Positions 8,391-18,386 of a DNA stretch of 64,000 nt are shown in pieces (the stretch's first letter is position 1; each line of letters starts with the position of its first letter). Below the pieces are notes generated by a model. That model was given only the letters and a program-made list of their open reading frames with translations, was not told the origin of the DNA and ran no database searches. The stretch comes from Ryuthela nishihirai. Lineage: Eukaryota > Arthropoda > Arachnida > Araneae > Heptathelidae. The stretch lies in contig JAWZYU010000678.1 in NCBI GenBank assembly GCA_038380435.1, positions 23,043 to 87,042 of the forward strand, read 5' to 3'. The position numbers were made by a program, and so were the translations under genes.

Positions 8391-11360
8391 ATGTCTGCGA
8401 TTAGGGGGCTGTTTGATATTGTCGGCATTCCCTCTCTCAATAAACATAGTTTCTTTAAACATCCCACTAACCATTTTCTCTCCATAGGTAGTTGGAATGT
8501 GAGGACTCTGCACAGAGCTTTTTCTCTTGATGTCCTCACACAAGAATTCCACCGTTATAATTTAGATATTCTCGGCTTGCAAGAGACCAGATGGACAGAT
8601 AAAGGTCAGATTCTTAAAAATAATCTTAAATTTCTCTTTTCAGGGAGGGACGACAATAAGCATCACCAAGGCGTGGGTCTGCTTCTCAGCAGACACGCTA
8701 GTGATGGTCTTCTAGGATATGAGTGCATTAATGAAAGGTTTCTTACAGCAAAATTTCAGACAAGCGTTAAAGACTTGAATGTTATCTGCTGTTATGCCCC
8801 CACTGAGGATGCCGATGAGGATGAGAAGGATAGGTTTTATGAACAACTTCAGGATATTTTGAATTCTGTCAAGAAAGGAGATATTACCCTTGTTCTTGGT
8901 GACTTCAATGCCAAAGATGGTACTGACTCTGACCTTTGGGGAGGAGTAATAGGCCCTTTTGGTATTGGTAGCTGCAATAGCAATGGGCAACGTCTCCTAC
9001 AGGTAAGTAAACTCAATGGATTCAGAATAACTAACACTTATTACAAACACCGCGACAAACATAAGTACACATGGGTTTCACCTGATGGGCTGCATAAGAA
9101 TATGATTGATTACATATTAATTAACAGCAAATGGACTAGTTCTGTTAGGAATACCAGGGCATATAGGGGAGCTGAAATTGGATCTGACCATTACCTTGTT
9201 AAAAGTGTGTTGCAACTTAAACTTAAAAAGTGTTGTGCTAGGGTTAAAAAATTTACTTTTAATGCTGAAGCTCTGAAAGATCCAGTTATAGCCAAAGCTT
9301 ACCATGATAGGTTACTTAGTCATTATGACAGTCATGGTTTGCTTACTACTGAAGTTGAGGAAGAATGGGATCATTTTAAACAGGCTTTTTTGGACACTAA
9401 CAGTACTCTTTTAGGAAAAAAGGAGCAGAAGAGGCAAAATTATCTGAGTGATAAGGCACTTGAGCTTATTTCGGAAAGAAAGAACTGCAGGAATGCCCTT
9501 AATCAATACCCTACTAGTCCTAATAGAAAGCATTACAGAAACCTTAATAAACTTGTAAAGGATCAGTTAGCTGCTGATAAAAATTTTTGGCTTGATGGTT
9601 TGGCTGACAAAGCCGAGGAAGCAGTTAGACAGCACAATAGCAGAGAGCTGTACCAGATAGTTAATGTTTTGTGTGGTAGAAAACGGACAGGCATACAAGG
9701 ATTGAAGGATAAACAAGGTAAGGTTATAGAAGGGGAGGATTCTGTCATGGCTAGGTGGGCTGAGCATTTCAGTGATGTTCTAAACAATGTAGTTAGTTCT
9801 ACTCCCATTGTTTGCAATGATGATAGATGCATTGGTGGCTTTAATGTTGGCCCTATAACACAATCTGAAGTTAGTTTGGCTGTTTCTAAACTGAAACTTC
9901 ATAAATCCCCAGGGGTAGATGAAATTACTACGGAAATGCTTAGAGCTGGGAATGTTTCGGTTACCACTTGGATGACTGAAATTCTGAATCTCTTTTATGA
10001 TAAAGGCATGGTTCCTAAGGATTTTACCAGAGCTATTGTTATCCCTATTTTCAAAAAAGGTGATCGCAGTTCTTGTGATAACTATAGGGGTATCAGCCTA
10101 CTCTCTGTTCCAGGTAAAGTTCTTTCCATGATTGTGCGTAATAGAATTAAGAATCTGGTTGACAGGCAATTGCGTGATGAGCAATGTGGATTCAGAAGTG
10201 GTAGGGGATGTGTAGATCAGATATTTTCACTTAGGCAGATTCTTGAGAAATGTTTAGAATTTCAGAAACCTTTGGTTGCTAGCTTTGTTGATTTCAAAAA
10301 GGCTTTCGACTCTGTTGATCGTCATAATTTGTGGTTGATTGTGAGATCATATGGTATACCAGACAAGTTAGTTAACATTATGAAAGCTCTCTATAATAAC
10401 ACTGAGTCGTGTGTGAGAGTTGGTAAGGCTTGTAGCAATTGGTTTAGCATTACTTCTGGTGTTCGAGAAGGGTGCATTTTGTCTCCTTTTCTCTTTAGCT
10501 TGGTTATTGATTATGTTATGCGAAATTCACTTCAAGGGAAAGATTTTGGCCTTAAATGGGCTGGAGATAGGAAAATTTCTGATTTAGATTATGCTGATGA
10601 TTTAGCCCTTCTGGCAAATGATGTTGATGAGATGAACTCTTTCATTCGAGCCGTTGATGAGACTGGTAGTAGAGTAGGTTTGGTTATAAACAGAGAGAAA
10701 ACTAAAGTGATGAAAATTGGTCAGGCAGGCTGTGATTCAGTTAATCTGAATGGTTGCAGTCTTGAGCAGGTGTCACAGTTTAATTATCTTGGGAGCTATG
10801 TAACAGATAATGGTGATGTGCGGCATGAGATTAACAGACGAATAGGGATTGCTGCTGGGACTTTTAAGAAATTATGGAGAGTGTGGAGAAATAGGCGTAT
10901 ACACCTAAAGACTAAAATTAGACTGTATAATAGTTTGGTTCTTTCTAGGGTTAGTTATGGTAGTGAAACTTGCACACTTTGTAAGCAAGATAACAGGAAA
11001 CTAGATGCTTTTGATTCCAGATGCTTACGCAGTATCTTGGGCATTAGGTGGTTCAACTTTGTAACTAATGATGAGATTAGGAAAAGGAGTTTGCAACCTC
11101 CTTTAAGCAGCATATTGTGCAGAGAGAGACTCCGTTGGTTTGGCCATGTTGCCCGTATGAATAATTATAGATTGGCGAATAGGGTTATGAACAGTGTGCC
11201 TAAAGGCCTCAGAAAGAAGGGGAGACCTAGGATGCGGTGGGCAGACAATGTCAAACAGGACCTTGTTAGAATTGGTGTGCAGTGGCCAGATGCAGTAGAT
11301 GTAGCTCAGGATAGACTTCCTTGGAGAACTAAATTGCACGGTCTGGTTGGACCTCCGTAG
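8391..11360 (+). CDS. Endonuclease-reverse transcriptase of the RTE-like LINE
   Basis: 989 codons without a break. Residues about 31-275 form an APE-type endonuclease: SWNVRT (N36), LQETRW (E65), LGDFNA (D171, N173), GSDH (D266, H267). The reverse transcriptase spans about 505-775: NYRGISLLSV, QCGFRSGRGCVDQIFSLRQ, VDFKKAFD (D634) and YADD (734-737), followed by FNYLGSYVTDNG and the C-terminal LRWFGHVARM ... KKGRPRMRWADNV region seen in RTE-type proteins. All catalytic residues are present, so the enzyme may be functional. It nicks target DNA and copies its own RNA. The start at the first Met of the frame leaves only 30 residues before the endonuclease and is plausible. Such ORFs are often mislabelled craniofacial development protein 2 in databases. 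Confidence 0.93.
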   Translation: MSAIRGLFDIVGIPSLNKHSFFKHPTNHFLSIGSWNVRTLHRAFSLDVLTQEFHRYNLDILGLQETRWTDKGQILKNNLKFLFSGRDDNKHHQGVGLLLSRHASDGLLGYECINERFLTAKFQTSVKDLNVICCYAPTEDADEDEKDRFYEQLQDILNSVKKGDITLVLGDFNAKDGTDSDLWGGVIGPFGIGSCNSNGQRLLQVSKLNGFRITNTYYKHRDKHKYTWVSPDGLHKNMIDYILINSKWTSSVRNTRAYRGAEIGSDHYLVKSVLQLKLKKCCARVKKFTFNAEALKDPVIAKAYHDRLLSHYDSHGLLTTEVEEEWDHFKQAFLDTNSTLLGKKEQKRQNYLSDKALELISERKNCRNALNQYPTSPNRKHYRNLNKLVKDQLAADKNFWLDGLADKAEEAVRQHNSRELYQIVNVLCGRKRTGIQGLKDKQGKVIEGEDSVMARWAEHFSDVLNNVVSSTPIVCNDDRCIGGFNVGPITQSEVSLAVSKLKLHKSPGVDEITTEMLRAGNVSVTTWMTEILNLFYDKGMVPKDFTRAIVIPIFKKGDRSSCDNYRGISLLSVPGKVLSMIVRNRIKNLVDRQLRDEQCGFRSGRGCVDQIFSLRQILEKCLEFQKPLVASFVDFKKAFDSVDRHNLWLIVRSYGIPDKLVNIMKALYNNTESCVRVGKACSNWFSITSGVREGCILSPFLFSLVIDYVMRNSLQGKDFGLKWAGDRKISDLDYADDLALLANDVDEMNSFIRAVDETGSRVGLVINREKTKVMKIGQAGCDSVNLNGCSLEQVSQFNYLGSYVTDNGDVRHEINRRIGIAAGTFKKLWRVWRNRRIHLKTKIRLYNSLVLSRVSYGSETCTLCKQDNRKLDAFDSRCLRSILGIRWFNFVTNDEIRKRSLQPPLSSILCRERLRWFGHVARMNNYRLANRVMNSVPKGLRKKGRPRMRWADNVKQDLVRIGVQWPDAVDVAQDRLPWRTKLHGLVGPP

Positions 11361-11376
11361 CCCATGGCTGCTTGAG

Positions 11377-11397
11377 GATGATGATGATGATGATGAT
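11377..11397 (+). repeat. (GAT)7 3' tail of the LINE
   Basis: Seven perfect GAT units immediately after the short 3' UTR; the next bases GGTGCAAAAAAGTGCCGCTC belong to SINE-A, so this marks the element end. Confidence 0.9.
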
Positions 11398-11737
11398 GGT
11401 GCAAAAAAGTGCCGCTCAGTGTTAAAACAATCCAAATGCATTTACGATTGGTTTACTGAGTACTACTCCTTAACAGAGATTCAGAAGATATTTATGTGGG
11501 TGTTGAAATGAAACGATTAAATGCAGTGTTGCCAACGTCGAAAGATGAAATGATGCCCAAGCTTCAGAATATGACGGCAGTGGATTTGGCAGCGATTTTT
11601 GTTTCAACGTAGGATTGGTTGGTTGTTTTATCTCTGAGCGGCACTTTTTTGCACACCATGGGCTAAATGACCAGGTCACATGGACCCCTAAGGCTCAGAG
11701 AAGGTTACGGGAACCACTGGAAAAACTATTGGGAGAT
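11398..11737 (+). repeat. Block E tail plus start of block F
   Basis: Continues from the SINE-A 3' end into the exon-like segment (11,481-11,612) and then minus-strand SINE-A 3' sequence up to GGGAGATAGATGG, where the GC-rich retroelement is inserted. The remainder of block E, and the C and D blocks expected between block B and this point, are missing. Confidence 0.8.
11481..11612 (+). pseudogene. Captured 3'-terminal exon fragment, copy 2
   Basis: Same 43-codon frame and TAG stop as at 6,004, starting SEDIYVGVEMKRLNAVLPTS, with the same splice-acceptor-like sequence before it. Open throughout with only amino acid substitutions. Function unknown. Confidence 0.4.
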
Positions 11738-12265
11738 AGATGGATCTCTATGTTGCGATCTTATGCAACCACGGCAATTCCCGGTTCCGCCTGACAGCAC
11801 TACCTGGTTAAGAAAAGCCATGACCATCTAGAGCTGAGGGCAAGGAATACGCCCTATAGGCGCACCTCAACCCCAGCCTCACATGGCAGCAGTCCTATAG
11901 AAGGAAAGCTGACCACCGGAAGAAACATTACTCTAATCTATTCCCCGGTTTGCAAATGTGCAAGGATATAAAGATCCAAGCTCGATCGGCACCCGGGGTG
12001 GAGACTCTTAGTAAGACCCAGACTTTTTGGACAGCTCGTGCCTACTAGGCCGAGGGAAACCTTTTGGCAGAGCCGTCGAACTGACCACACAGGTCCCTGA
12101 GAGGTGAGGTCTCCGACGCCGTCACCACTCGACCGGCAATCAAGCCGGCCAGCAGCGTCTTCAACCTCGGTTGGCCTTGGCCATGTCCAACCGGCGCCCA
12201 ACCCGGTCGGCACAGCCTTCAGCCGGGTTGCTGGGCCCTAGGCCCCCCCACCACGACAAGGTGGA
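11738..12265 (-). mobile_element. GC-rich retroelement, second copy
   Basis: Reverse complement of the 5,037-5,661 element with the same ends (CCACCTTGTCGTGGTGG at 12,265; GATCGCAACATAGAGATCC at 11,738) but fewer internal repeat units. It interrupts a SINE-A 3' unit: GATGG precedes it and AATGGTAGCCTCCC follows, leaving at most a 4-base duplication ATGG. Confidence 0.85.
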
Positions 12266-12332
12266 ATGGTAGCCTCCCGTCAAGGCCATCCAGCGTGTTC
12301 TTTAACGTTGTGTTGTTTTATCTCTGAGCGGA
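12266..12332 (-). mobile_element. SINE-A 3' fragment
   Basis: Continues the interrupted unit (GGTAGCCTCCCGTCAAGGCC to TCTGAGCGGAA) and then joins block B abruptly at CATCTTCGTACCAGC, a deletion junction relative to full units. Confidence 0.8.
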
Positions 12333-12752
12333 ACATCTTCGTACCAGCGCCCGCCAGTGTTGGCTACGCTGGATCCCAGGCTGCCAAATACCCAGGCCCT
12401 TCGCAGGCACCACTGGTTACTTCGGGGGCTAGCTCATCACAGCGTGTGGACGGACCGTGATGATAGCGCGTCCTCCCTACCCCCCAAACACGAGTTGTTC
12501 CGTTGTTTTCCACCAGACTACGACGTCGTGGTTTCGAACCAAACGGCTCGTGGTGGAGAGTCTTCGAAATGGGCTCCACAGCCCATTTGCTTATATAGCA
12601 GGTCTTCAGGGCATTTATTAATTAGCGGTAGGTAATATTTTGAAAGTTGCGTCATAAAAAATGAGGAATCTGGAAACGCAAAAAATCTGACCAAGGGTCA
12701 TCGGTTAGAGGTCACCGAGATCTAATTATGGAGGAAATTTCATAAAGATAGG
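12333..12752 (+). repeat. Block B, copy 2 (5'-truncated)
   Basis: Holds only the GC-rich part onward (CCAGCGCCCGCCAGTGTTGG to TCATAAAGATAGGTC) and continues directly into block C, giving the uninterrupted B/C junction that serves as an empty site for the LINE fragment at 31,296-32,103. Confidence 0.85.
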
Positions 12753-14937
12753 TCAAGCAGGTTTTTTTTAAAAGGCATTCAAAATTCCCATAGAAATAAC
12801 ATGAAGGAAACCACCTCAAATTTTTTTAGAAACCAAAACCGAGGGAGAACAACATTTCAAAGTGAAACATGAAACCTGTTAAATGACGTTCGAAAACGAA
12901 TGAGGTTCGTCACCCTTTGAATTATGGGTAAAGGGTTTCAAAGATGGACTCGAGCAAATGAGATTTCTTGGTAATTTTAAAGTATAGGGAAAAGCTGGAT
13001 CGAAAACCTAATGTTATCCTATGGATATTAGTCCTAGCGAAAAATCTTTATAACGCTCGAACCGTTCGAGATAGCGGGTTCGGACTACGTGATTCGGGAT
13101 CTACCTCAAATTATTTCACTTCCATATGGAGGAGGAGGCTCTAAACTTTCCATATGGAGGAGGAGGCTCTAAACTCAACGTTTAAAAAGTTTAAAATGAA
13201 TTTTTAACTGTTAAAATCTCGAGATCCGCACGTCCCGAGTCGAATCCGGGTTCGGAATCGGATGTGTCTCGACGAGATGTTTCAGAAAAGGGATCACACG
13301 ATAGGGCTACGTCTAATATTTAAGAAGTTAGCATCAGCCAATCAGCATTCAGCATCTCAAAATTCTGGAATCCCATTCGTTCTAGGTTGTAGAGGTAGAT
13401 TTAAAATGTGCTCCCTTTTTTCAATGTAAAGGAATTCCTATGATAAGAACGCACTTATAATTTTCAACCAATGAGATTAACTGGACGGATTCGTTCTCAC
13501 TGGGCTTAAAAGAATGAGGGGCGTTTCATCATAATTCGGAACACGGAATTCTTTTCTTACTAGGAGGACTGAAGGGATAGAGATTTTATCCCTAACGAGA
13601 TAGATAAATAAATATTTTTAACCAATCACAGCTCAGGAAGCTGATTAAGAAACGGTTAAAATGGCTCCTAACTGTCAGTGACTTACTACTAGTATTTCCT
13701 ATGCCTCAGAATAGGGAATCATGGGAGTCACCAAATGGACTAATTAAAGTATTTAAATATATTTTTAACTTTAAATCTTCCATATTTAGAAAAGATAATT
13801 GAATAATTATTTTTAACCAATCACATTTAAACCTTCAGATGCCAACGGATTCTATTGGATATTTCATTTCAGGTCGGAACTACTCTATTCTGCAGTCTGC
13901 AACATACGGAGTACATTGCACATGAGATCTGCGCATACCTAGGACCTTTACACATGAATTGTCATATAAGGACATATCTATGACGTCACATATATAAATA
14001 ACCAATCATTTCAAACCTTAACGATGACATCAGGATATAGTTATACCAATATGTACCCTATGATAATACATAGGCGCACTCAATCTGAGCATTTCAATCT
14101 CCTTATACGTATACATGGACAGCATTATGACGTCACAATTTATTAGCCAATCAGATTTGTCACGTGATTTCAATTAACCAATCAATTCAAACCTTAATCA
14201 TTGTATATTTATCCTAGTGCTTTGGTATACGAACAGTCAAAATTCACCCGCCCCTGCAATGGCACCATGCTTTCTCTACGGATCTCCTCAATTGCACTCC
14301 TTACATGTTAACCTATGGGTAATCTGGGTCAAACAGTCACTATGTCTAGCCACTAAATTAATGAATAAATAAATTATTTATTTTTCTACTACTCTTATTC
14401 TACAGAATAGGGATATGGCATTCTTCATGTCTTTAAAAACATGGATGCTTACAGGTAGACATGGATGTCAGAAAGATGAGACTTCTTTTAACCAATTCTG
14501 GGGGCGTTTTTTATAATAATTTCACTTTTTTCACTTTTATTCCACACTCCGGAAAGGATCGATACACTTTTTAAATACTTTCAATGGAGTGAAAGGACTT
14601 TTTTATTACATTTTAATTTCACTAAGCCTAATCTCATACTATTAACATACGGATGAGCTATATCTCAACTTCTAATCACTCTTTTCAACCTTTCTTCATA
14701 GTTTTCAATCCTCTTTCATTCTATACATAGCGCAAGCCTCAAAATCCTCCATAGAGTGAAGCCACGGGGCCCGTGCAAAATAGTCCCCAACTCACAAGGG
14801 GAAGACTTGCCGCAAAGCCCCTTGCAACGGGAAACGCAGGGCCCACATATAAAAAGCCCCCAACCCGCGAGTGACGCACGCCCCGAAACGCCTAGAACCC
14901 GCACTATATTAGACTTACTCACCGAGGGGAGGGGGGA
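12753..14937 (+). repeat. Block C, copy 1
   Basis: About 2.2 kb of non-coding AT-rich DNA beginning AAGCAGGTTTTTTTTAAAAG and ending near AACCCGCACTATATTAGACT. Close copies at 21,384-23,520, 32,104-34,200 and 54,355-56,257, inverted at 38,021-39,597, and a diverged inverted copy at 58,391-59,250. Includes a 33-bp local duplication of TCCATATGGAGGAGGAGGCT at 13,122. No ORF is conserved. Confidence 0.88.
13468..14182 (+). promoter_or_regulatory. CCAAT/CRE/E-box cluster in block C
   Basis: Six CCAAT pentamers in the same orientation (13,468; 13,622; 13,817; 14,002; 14,147; 14,178), two perfect TGACGTCA sites (13,981; 14,128), one CACGTG (14,161) and a TATATAAATA beside the first TGACGTCA. These match the binding consensus of NF-Y, CREB/ATF and bHLH factors. 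The arrangement recurs in the other block C copies with a few mutated sites. Regulatory activity is an inference. Confidence 0.4.
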
Positions 14938-15000
14938 GGGGGCTCACTCGGTAGCGCGCCAGGCTCGTAATCTGCATTTCCCAGGTTCGAGTACAGTCGC
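14938..15000 (+). mobile_element. SINE-A tRNA-like head fragment
   Basis: GGCTCACTCGGTAGCGCGCC and CCAGGTTCGAGTACAGTCGC: the head ends in the B-box where the MITE array begins. The same junction type is seen at 56,258-56,345 and, inverted, at 37,946-38,020. Confidence 0.8.
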
Positions 15001-15802
15001 CTTCATGTACAGTCGCTCAAAAGAGTATCCGAACACTACCGTTGATTATAGAATTCAGAAAAATATCTGGCAACGTTTTTTTTTAAATTAGCGATCTGGC
15101 AACCTTTGTGTACAATACATGTACAGTTGCTCAAAAAATATCCGAACATTATGGTTGATTACAGAATTCAGAAAAAATATATGGCAACGATTTTTTTTAC
15201 AAATTAGTGATCTGGCAACCTTCGTGTACAATACATGTACAATTGCTCAAAAAATATCCGAACATTATGGTTGATTACAGAATTAAGGAGAAATATCTGG
15301 CAACGATTTTTTTTTACAAACTAGTGATCTGGCAACCTTCGTGTACAATATATGTACAGTTGCTCAAAAAATATCCGAACATTATGGTTGATTACAGAAT
15401 TCAGAAGAAATACCTGGCAACGATTTTTTTTACAAATTAATGATCTGGCAACCTTCGTGTACAATATATGTACAGTTGCTCAAAAAATATTCGAACACTA
15501 CGGTTGATTACAGAATTTAGAAAATATATGTGGCAACGTTTTTTTTACAAATTAGCGATCTGCAACCTTCGTGTACAGTCGCAAAATAAAATATCCGAAC
15601 ACTATGGTTGATTACAGAATTCAGAAGAAATATCTGGCAACGATTCCTTTTTTTAGAAATTAGTGATCTGGCAACCTTCGTGTCACTTGACACGAAGGTT
15701 CCCAGATCACTTATTTCTAAAAAAAATTGTTGCCAGATATTTTTTCAGAATTCTGTAATCAACCACAGTGTTCGGATATTTTTTTGAGCGACTGTACGCT
15801 CG
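15001..15802 (+). repeat. MITE-half satellite array 2
   Basis: Six forward half-units about 110-115 bases apart (GTACAGTTGCTCAAAAAATA ... ATCTGGCAACGATTTTTTTT ... CTGGCAACCTTCGTGTACAA), then one inverted half (15,683-15,800) after TTCGTGTCACTTGACACGAA. The array as a whole therefore has inverted ends like a MITE with one arm amplified. Confidence 0.92.
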
Positions 15803-15946
15803 TGGGAGGGGAAAGAAAAAAATATTTTTACTTCCTTTTGGCTGTGAAAGTATATTAAAGAATATTATTTTCGGTGGGAAATGAGAGAATCAAGAAAAGG
15901 TAAAGAACACACGTCTGTTCGTGGTGCTGAGAATAAAGGCAAGTTC

Positions 15947-16310
15947 CCCGTCCCATGGCCGAGTGGTCAGCGCGCTTGGCTATTGATCTAAGGGACCTGC
16001 GTTAGAGCCCTGGGTAAGGCATTGATGGATGGTTGGCTACTGATCCTGAAATACTCCCAATATCGGCAGATAAAGCCCCCGCCCCGAAATTGGTTCCAAA
16101 CACCCATAAACAGGCCCTTAGTGGCAGAAAACGCACCGATGCCCCAAAAAACGCTGTGTGAAACCACCCCAAAACTACCTGGGTTCGAGCCCCGATGTTT
16201 TTCTGCTGAGGTCCTACCATCTTCTCAGGACTTGTCTTATGATATATAAACTGACAGGGTCCTGTCAGACCTCTGCGACAAGCAGCTGCTTGAGGGGGAT
16301 GTTTTACTGA
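15947..16310 (+). mobile_element. SINE-B copy with internal extra segment
   Basis: tRNA-like head TGGCCGAGTGGTCAGCGCGC and the tail TGCTGAGGTCCTACC ... AAACTGACAGGGTCCTGTCA ... AGCAGCTGCTTGAGGGGG. Between them about 150 bases (15,999-16,180) absent from the compact copy at 39,693-39,902 separate two tRNA-like ends. Confidence 0.8.
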
Positions 16311-17960
16311 TTGCTTTCCGAATTTTTTTCTTCCATTTCATGGGTAGCAATCGAAAGGAATTTTGCTTTCAGTCCCAGTGAAATATTTTAAAGAACGGAG
16401 TAAGTTTGAGTAACTTTGTTTGCATTATGCATTAAAGGAAATAAAAAAGAGCAACCGAAGCTAACGAGCTGCGAATTTCTGCAGTTACTTCTTTCAAAAT
16501 GATTGAAGTATTTACATAAACTACGGTTTTATAGAAATACATTTTCGCAATAAGAACTAGTCATTGATTTGGTTTTGTCAGGTTTAGAGATTAAGTAGAT
16601 AAAAAAAAAAAGTTTGATTGATAAATGAAAAGCCAGCAGCGTTTTTCTCGCAATCTCACATTTTAGTCACATTATAGTTAGTACTTAGCTTAGAGTGTTT
16701 TTGAAATCCATTATTATTCAGTGCATTAATTCATTTCAATTTCTAAATGCAAATGTTTATTGTAGGAACGAAGGCGTTTGAATACTTCTAGAGAACGAGA
16801 CAGGTAGGGGAAAAAATATTCCATGCAGTTCTACTCTTAAAATCTCTGGAATTTATTGCAAAAGTTTAATTATGAGTTATTCTTCCCAAATAACATTTCA
16901 AACTTTTCCATTTTACCTATTTCGAGGCAAAATTTCGAAAAGTACCTTTGAATTGACTTTAGACGTTAATCTTCTACTTCTACATTATTTAGCAAACTCT
17001 GTTTTCGTTGCCAGATCTCGCTAACATATTATGCATAATTCATTAACTTTAATTAGAAAAGCTTCATCTGATCGGTATTTTATTGCAGAGAATGGGATAA
17101 ATGGCCAGGTTACAAGGGCCCCTAGGGCTAAGATAAAAACTTAACGAGGCTAGAGAAGAGAAATTGATATTTCAAGAAAAAAATTAAATTGAAATTCACA
17201 TTTGAAGAATGATAGCACGATTTTAATACTTGATCATTTCCTCCATTTGAAATTATTTTTGTTGAATCAACTTCTATAAGTAAAACAAGCAGAAAAAACA
17301 CTTAAAATAGGCCAAAGTTAAATATTAGAAATTTTTAAAATCATTAAATACTATATTAGTAAGGAATGAACCTTTTCACGACTTTTTCTTCAATAAAAGA
17401 TTAGATGCCAATTTATGATGAAAACCATTAATAGCTAATTCTAACTGAATATAAATTATAATATTAATATAATTGAATAATAATAGGTAATTATAGAAGG
17501 ATTTAAAACTAATTTCCATCTGTACATCAATGACTTTGTTTTACATTAAGACTCTATGGAAGCTGAACTACCTGTACATCGTTTAGAACAGTCTGTTTTC
17601 GTTGCCAGATCTCACCAACAAACTATGCAGATGAAAATTCATTTATTTTATTCCAGAAGCCGTTCTTTCGTCTGATCATTTGAAAATAATTGCCCTTAGA
17701 GTTCAAAATACTGATGGATTCAGTGATTGCCCACCTATTGAAAGTTTTAAAGGGGGGCTTTAAAACAATTTTTTTTTTATTTACAAGAGTTTAAAAAAGC
17801 TTTTCTATTAAGAATATTCTGAAGATCTGTGTCATATCATAGAGAGCAATGATACCTCGTTTGGATTATTTTAGTAAATAAGAGGTAAAAAATCCTTAAC
17901 TAGAAAAATAATTTATATTTATAAAATAGAGATTAAAATGAATAATAGCTAAACAAACAA
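16311..17960 (+). repeat. Block D, copy 1
   Basis: AT-rich, non-coding, containing two degraded segments with GTTGCCAGATCTCGCTAACA / TCACCAACAAACTATGC and a SINE-A relic (GGGATAAATGGCCAGGTTAC). Copies at 24,591-26,280 (+), and inverted at 36,331-37,740, 57,191-58,390 (diverged) and 63,546-64,000. Confidence 0.85.
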
Positions 17961-18135
17961 AGGGAGTTGGGTTGTTTTACCTGTCAGGATATGTTTTGTA
18001 CACATTGGGCTAAATGGCCAGGTCACAAACATCCCTAGAGCTTAAAGAAGTTTGGGGAAAAGGGACTCACTGGACAACTGTTGGGAGACAGATGGTAGTC
18101 TCTTATCAAAACCATCCAGCGTGTTGTTTAATGTG
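17961..18135 (-). mobile_element. SINE-A 3' fragment
   Basis: GTTGGGTTGTTTTACCTGTC through GGCTAAATGGCCAGGTCACA to GTGTTGTTTAATGTG, adjoining a MITE. The identical junction appears at 26,281-26,450, 36,161-36,330, 57,016-57,190 and 63,371-63,545. Confidence 0.8.
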
Positions 18136-18137
18136 TA

Positions 18138-18379
18138 CAGTTACTCAAAAAATATCCGAACTCTATGGTTGATTACAGAATAGAGAAAAAATATCCGGCA
18201 AATTTTTTTTAGAAATTAGGGATCTGGCAACCTTGATCTAGGACGTGATTCTGGCAACCTTGATCTAGGACGTGATTCTGGCAACCTTCGTGTAACGTGA
18301 CACGAAGGTTGCCAGATAACTAATTTCTAAAAAAATCGCTAAATCAACCGTAATGTTCGGATACTTTTTCGAGCGATTG
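18138..18379. mobile_element. Palindromic Tc1-like MITE, with small internal duplication
   Basis: Ends CAGTTACTCAAAAAATATCC and its near-complement ...TTTTTCGAGCGATTG, flanked by TA on both sides. The centre has a tandem duplication of GATCTAGGACGTGATTCTGG before TTCGTGTAACGTGACACGAA. Confidence 0.85.
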
Positions 18380-18386
18380 TACTCGA

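Larger units (their letters stand above)
7800..11397 (+). mobile_element. RTE-like non-LTR retrotransposon, apparently full length
   Basis: About 590 bp of 5' UTR (from GGTCTGTAAATGG), one long ORF, a 17-bp 3' UTR and a (GAT)7 tail. A short 3' UTR ending in a simple repeat is typical of the RTE clade. The 5' start is supported by the inverted fragment at 43,681-43,995, whose far end is the same sequence. The left flank is the end of block B and the right flank is the SINE/exon part of block E, so the flanks are not two halves of one target and no target duplication exists. Confidence 0.88.

Noticed and set aside
8391..11360. Host gene resembling craniofacial development protein 2
   Set aside because: The endonuclease and reverse transcriptase motifs, GAT tail and further genomic fragments identify it as a LINE ORF.
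12753..18135. Polinton or Helitron as explanation of the composite unit
   Set aside because: No polymerase, integrase, Rep/helicase motif, long terminal inverted repeat or hairpin/CTRR end could be found in blocks B to E.
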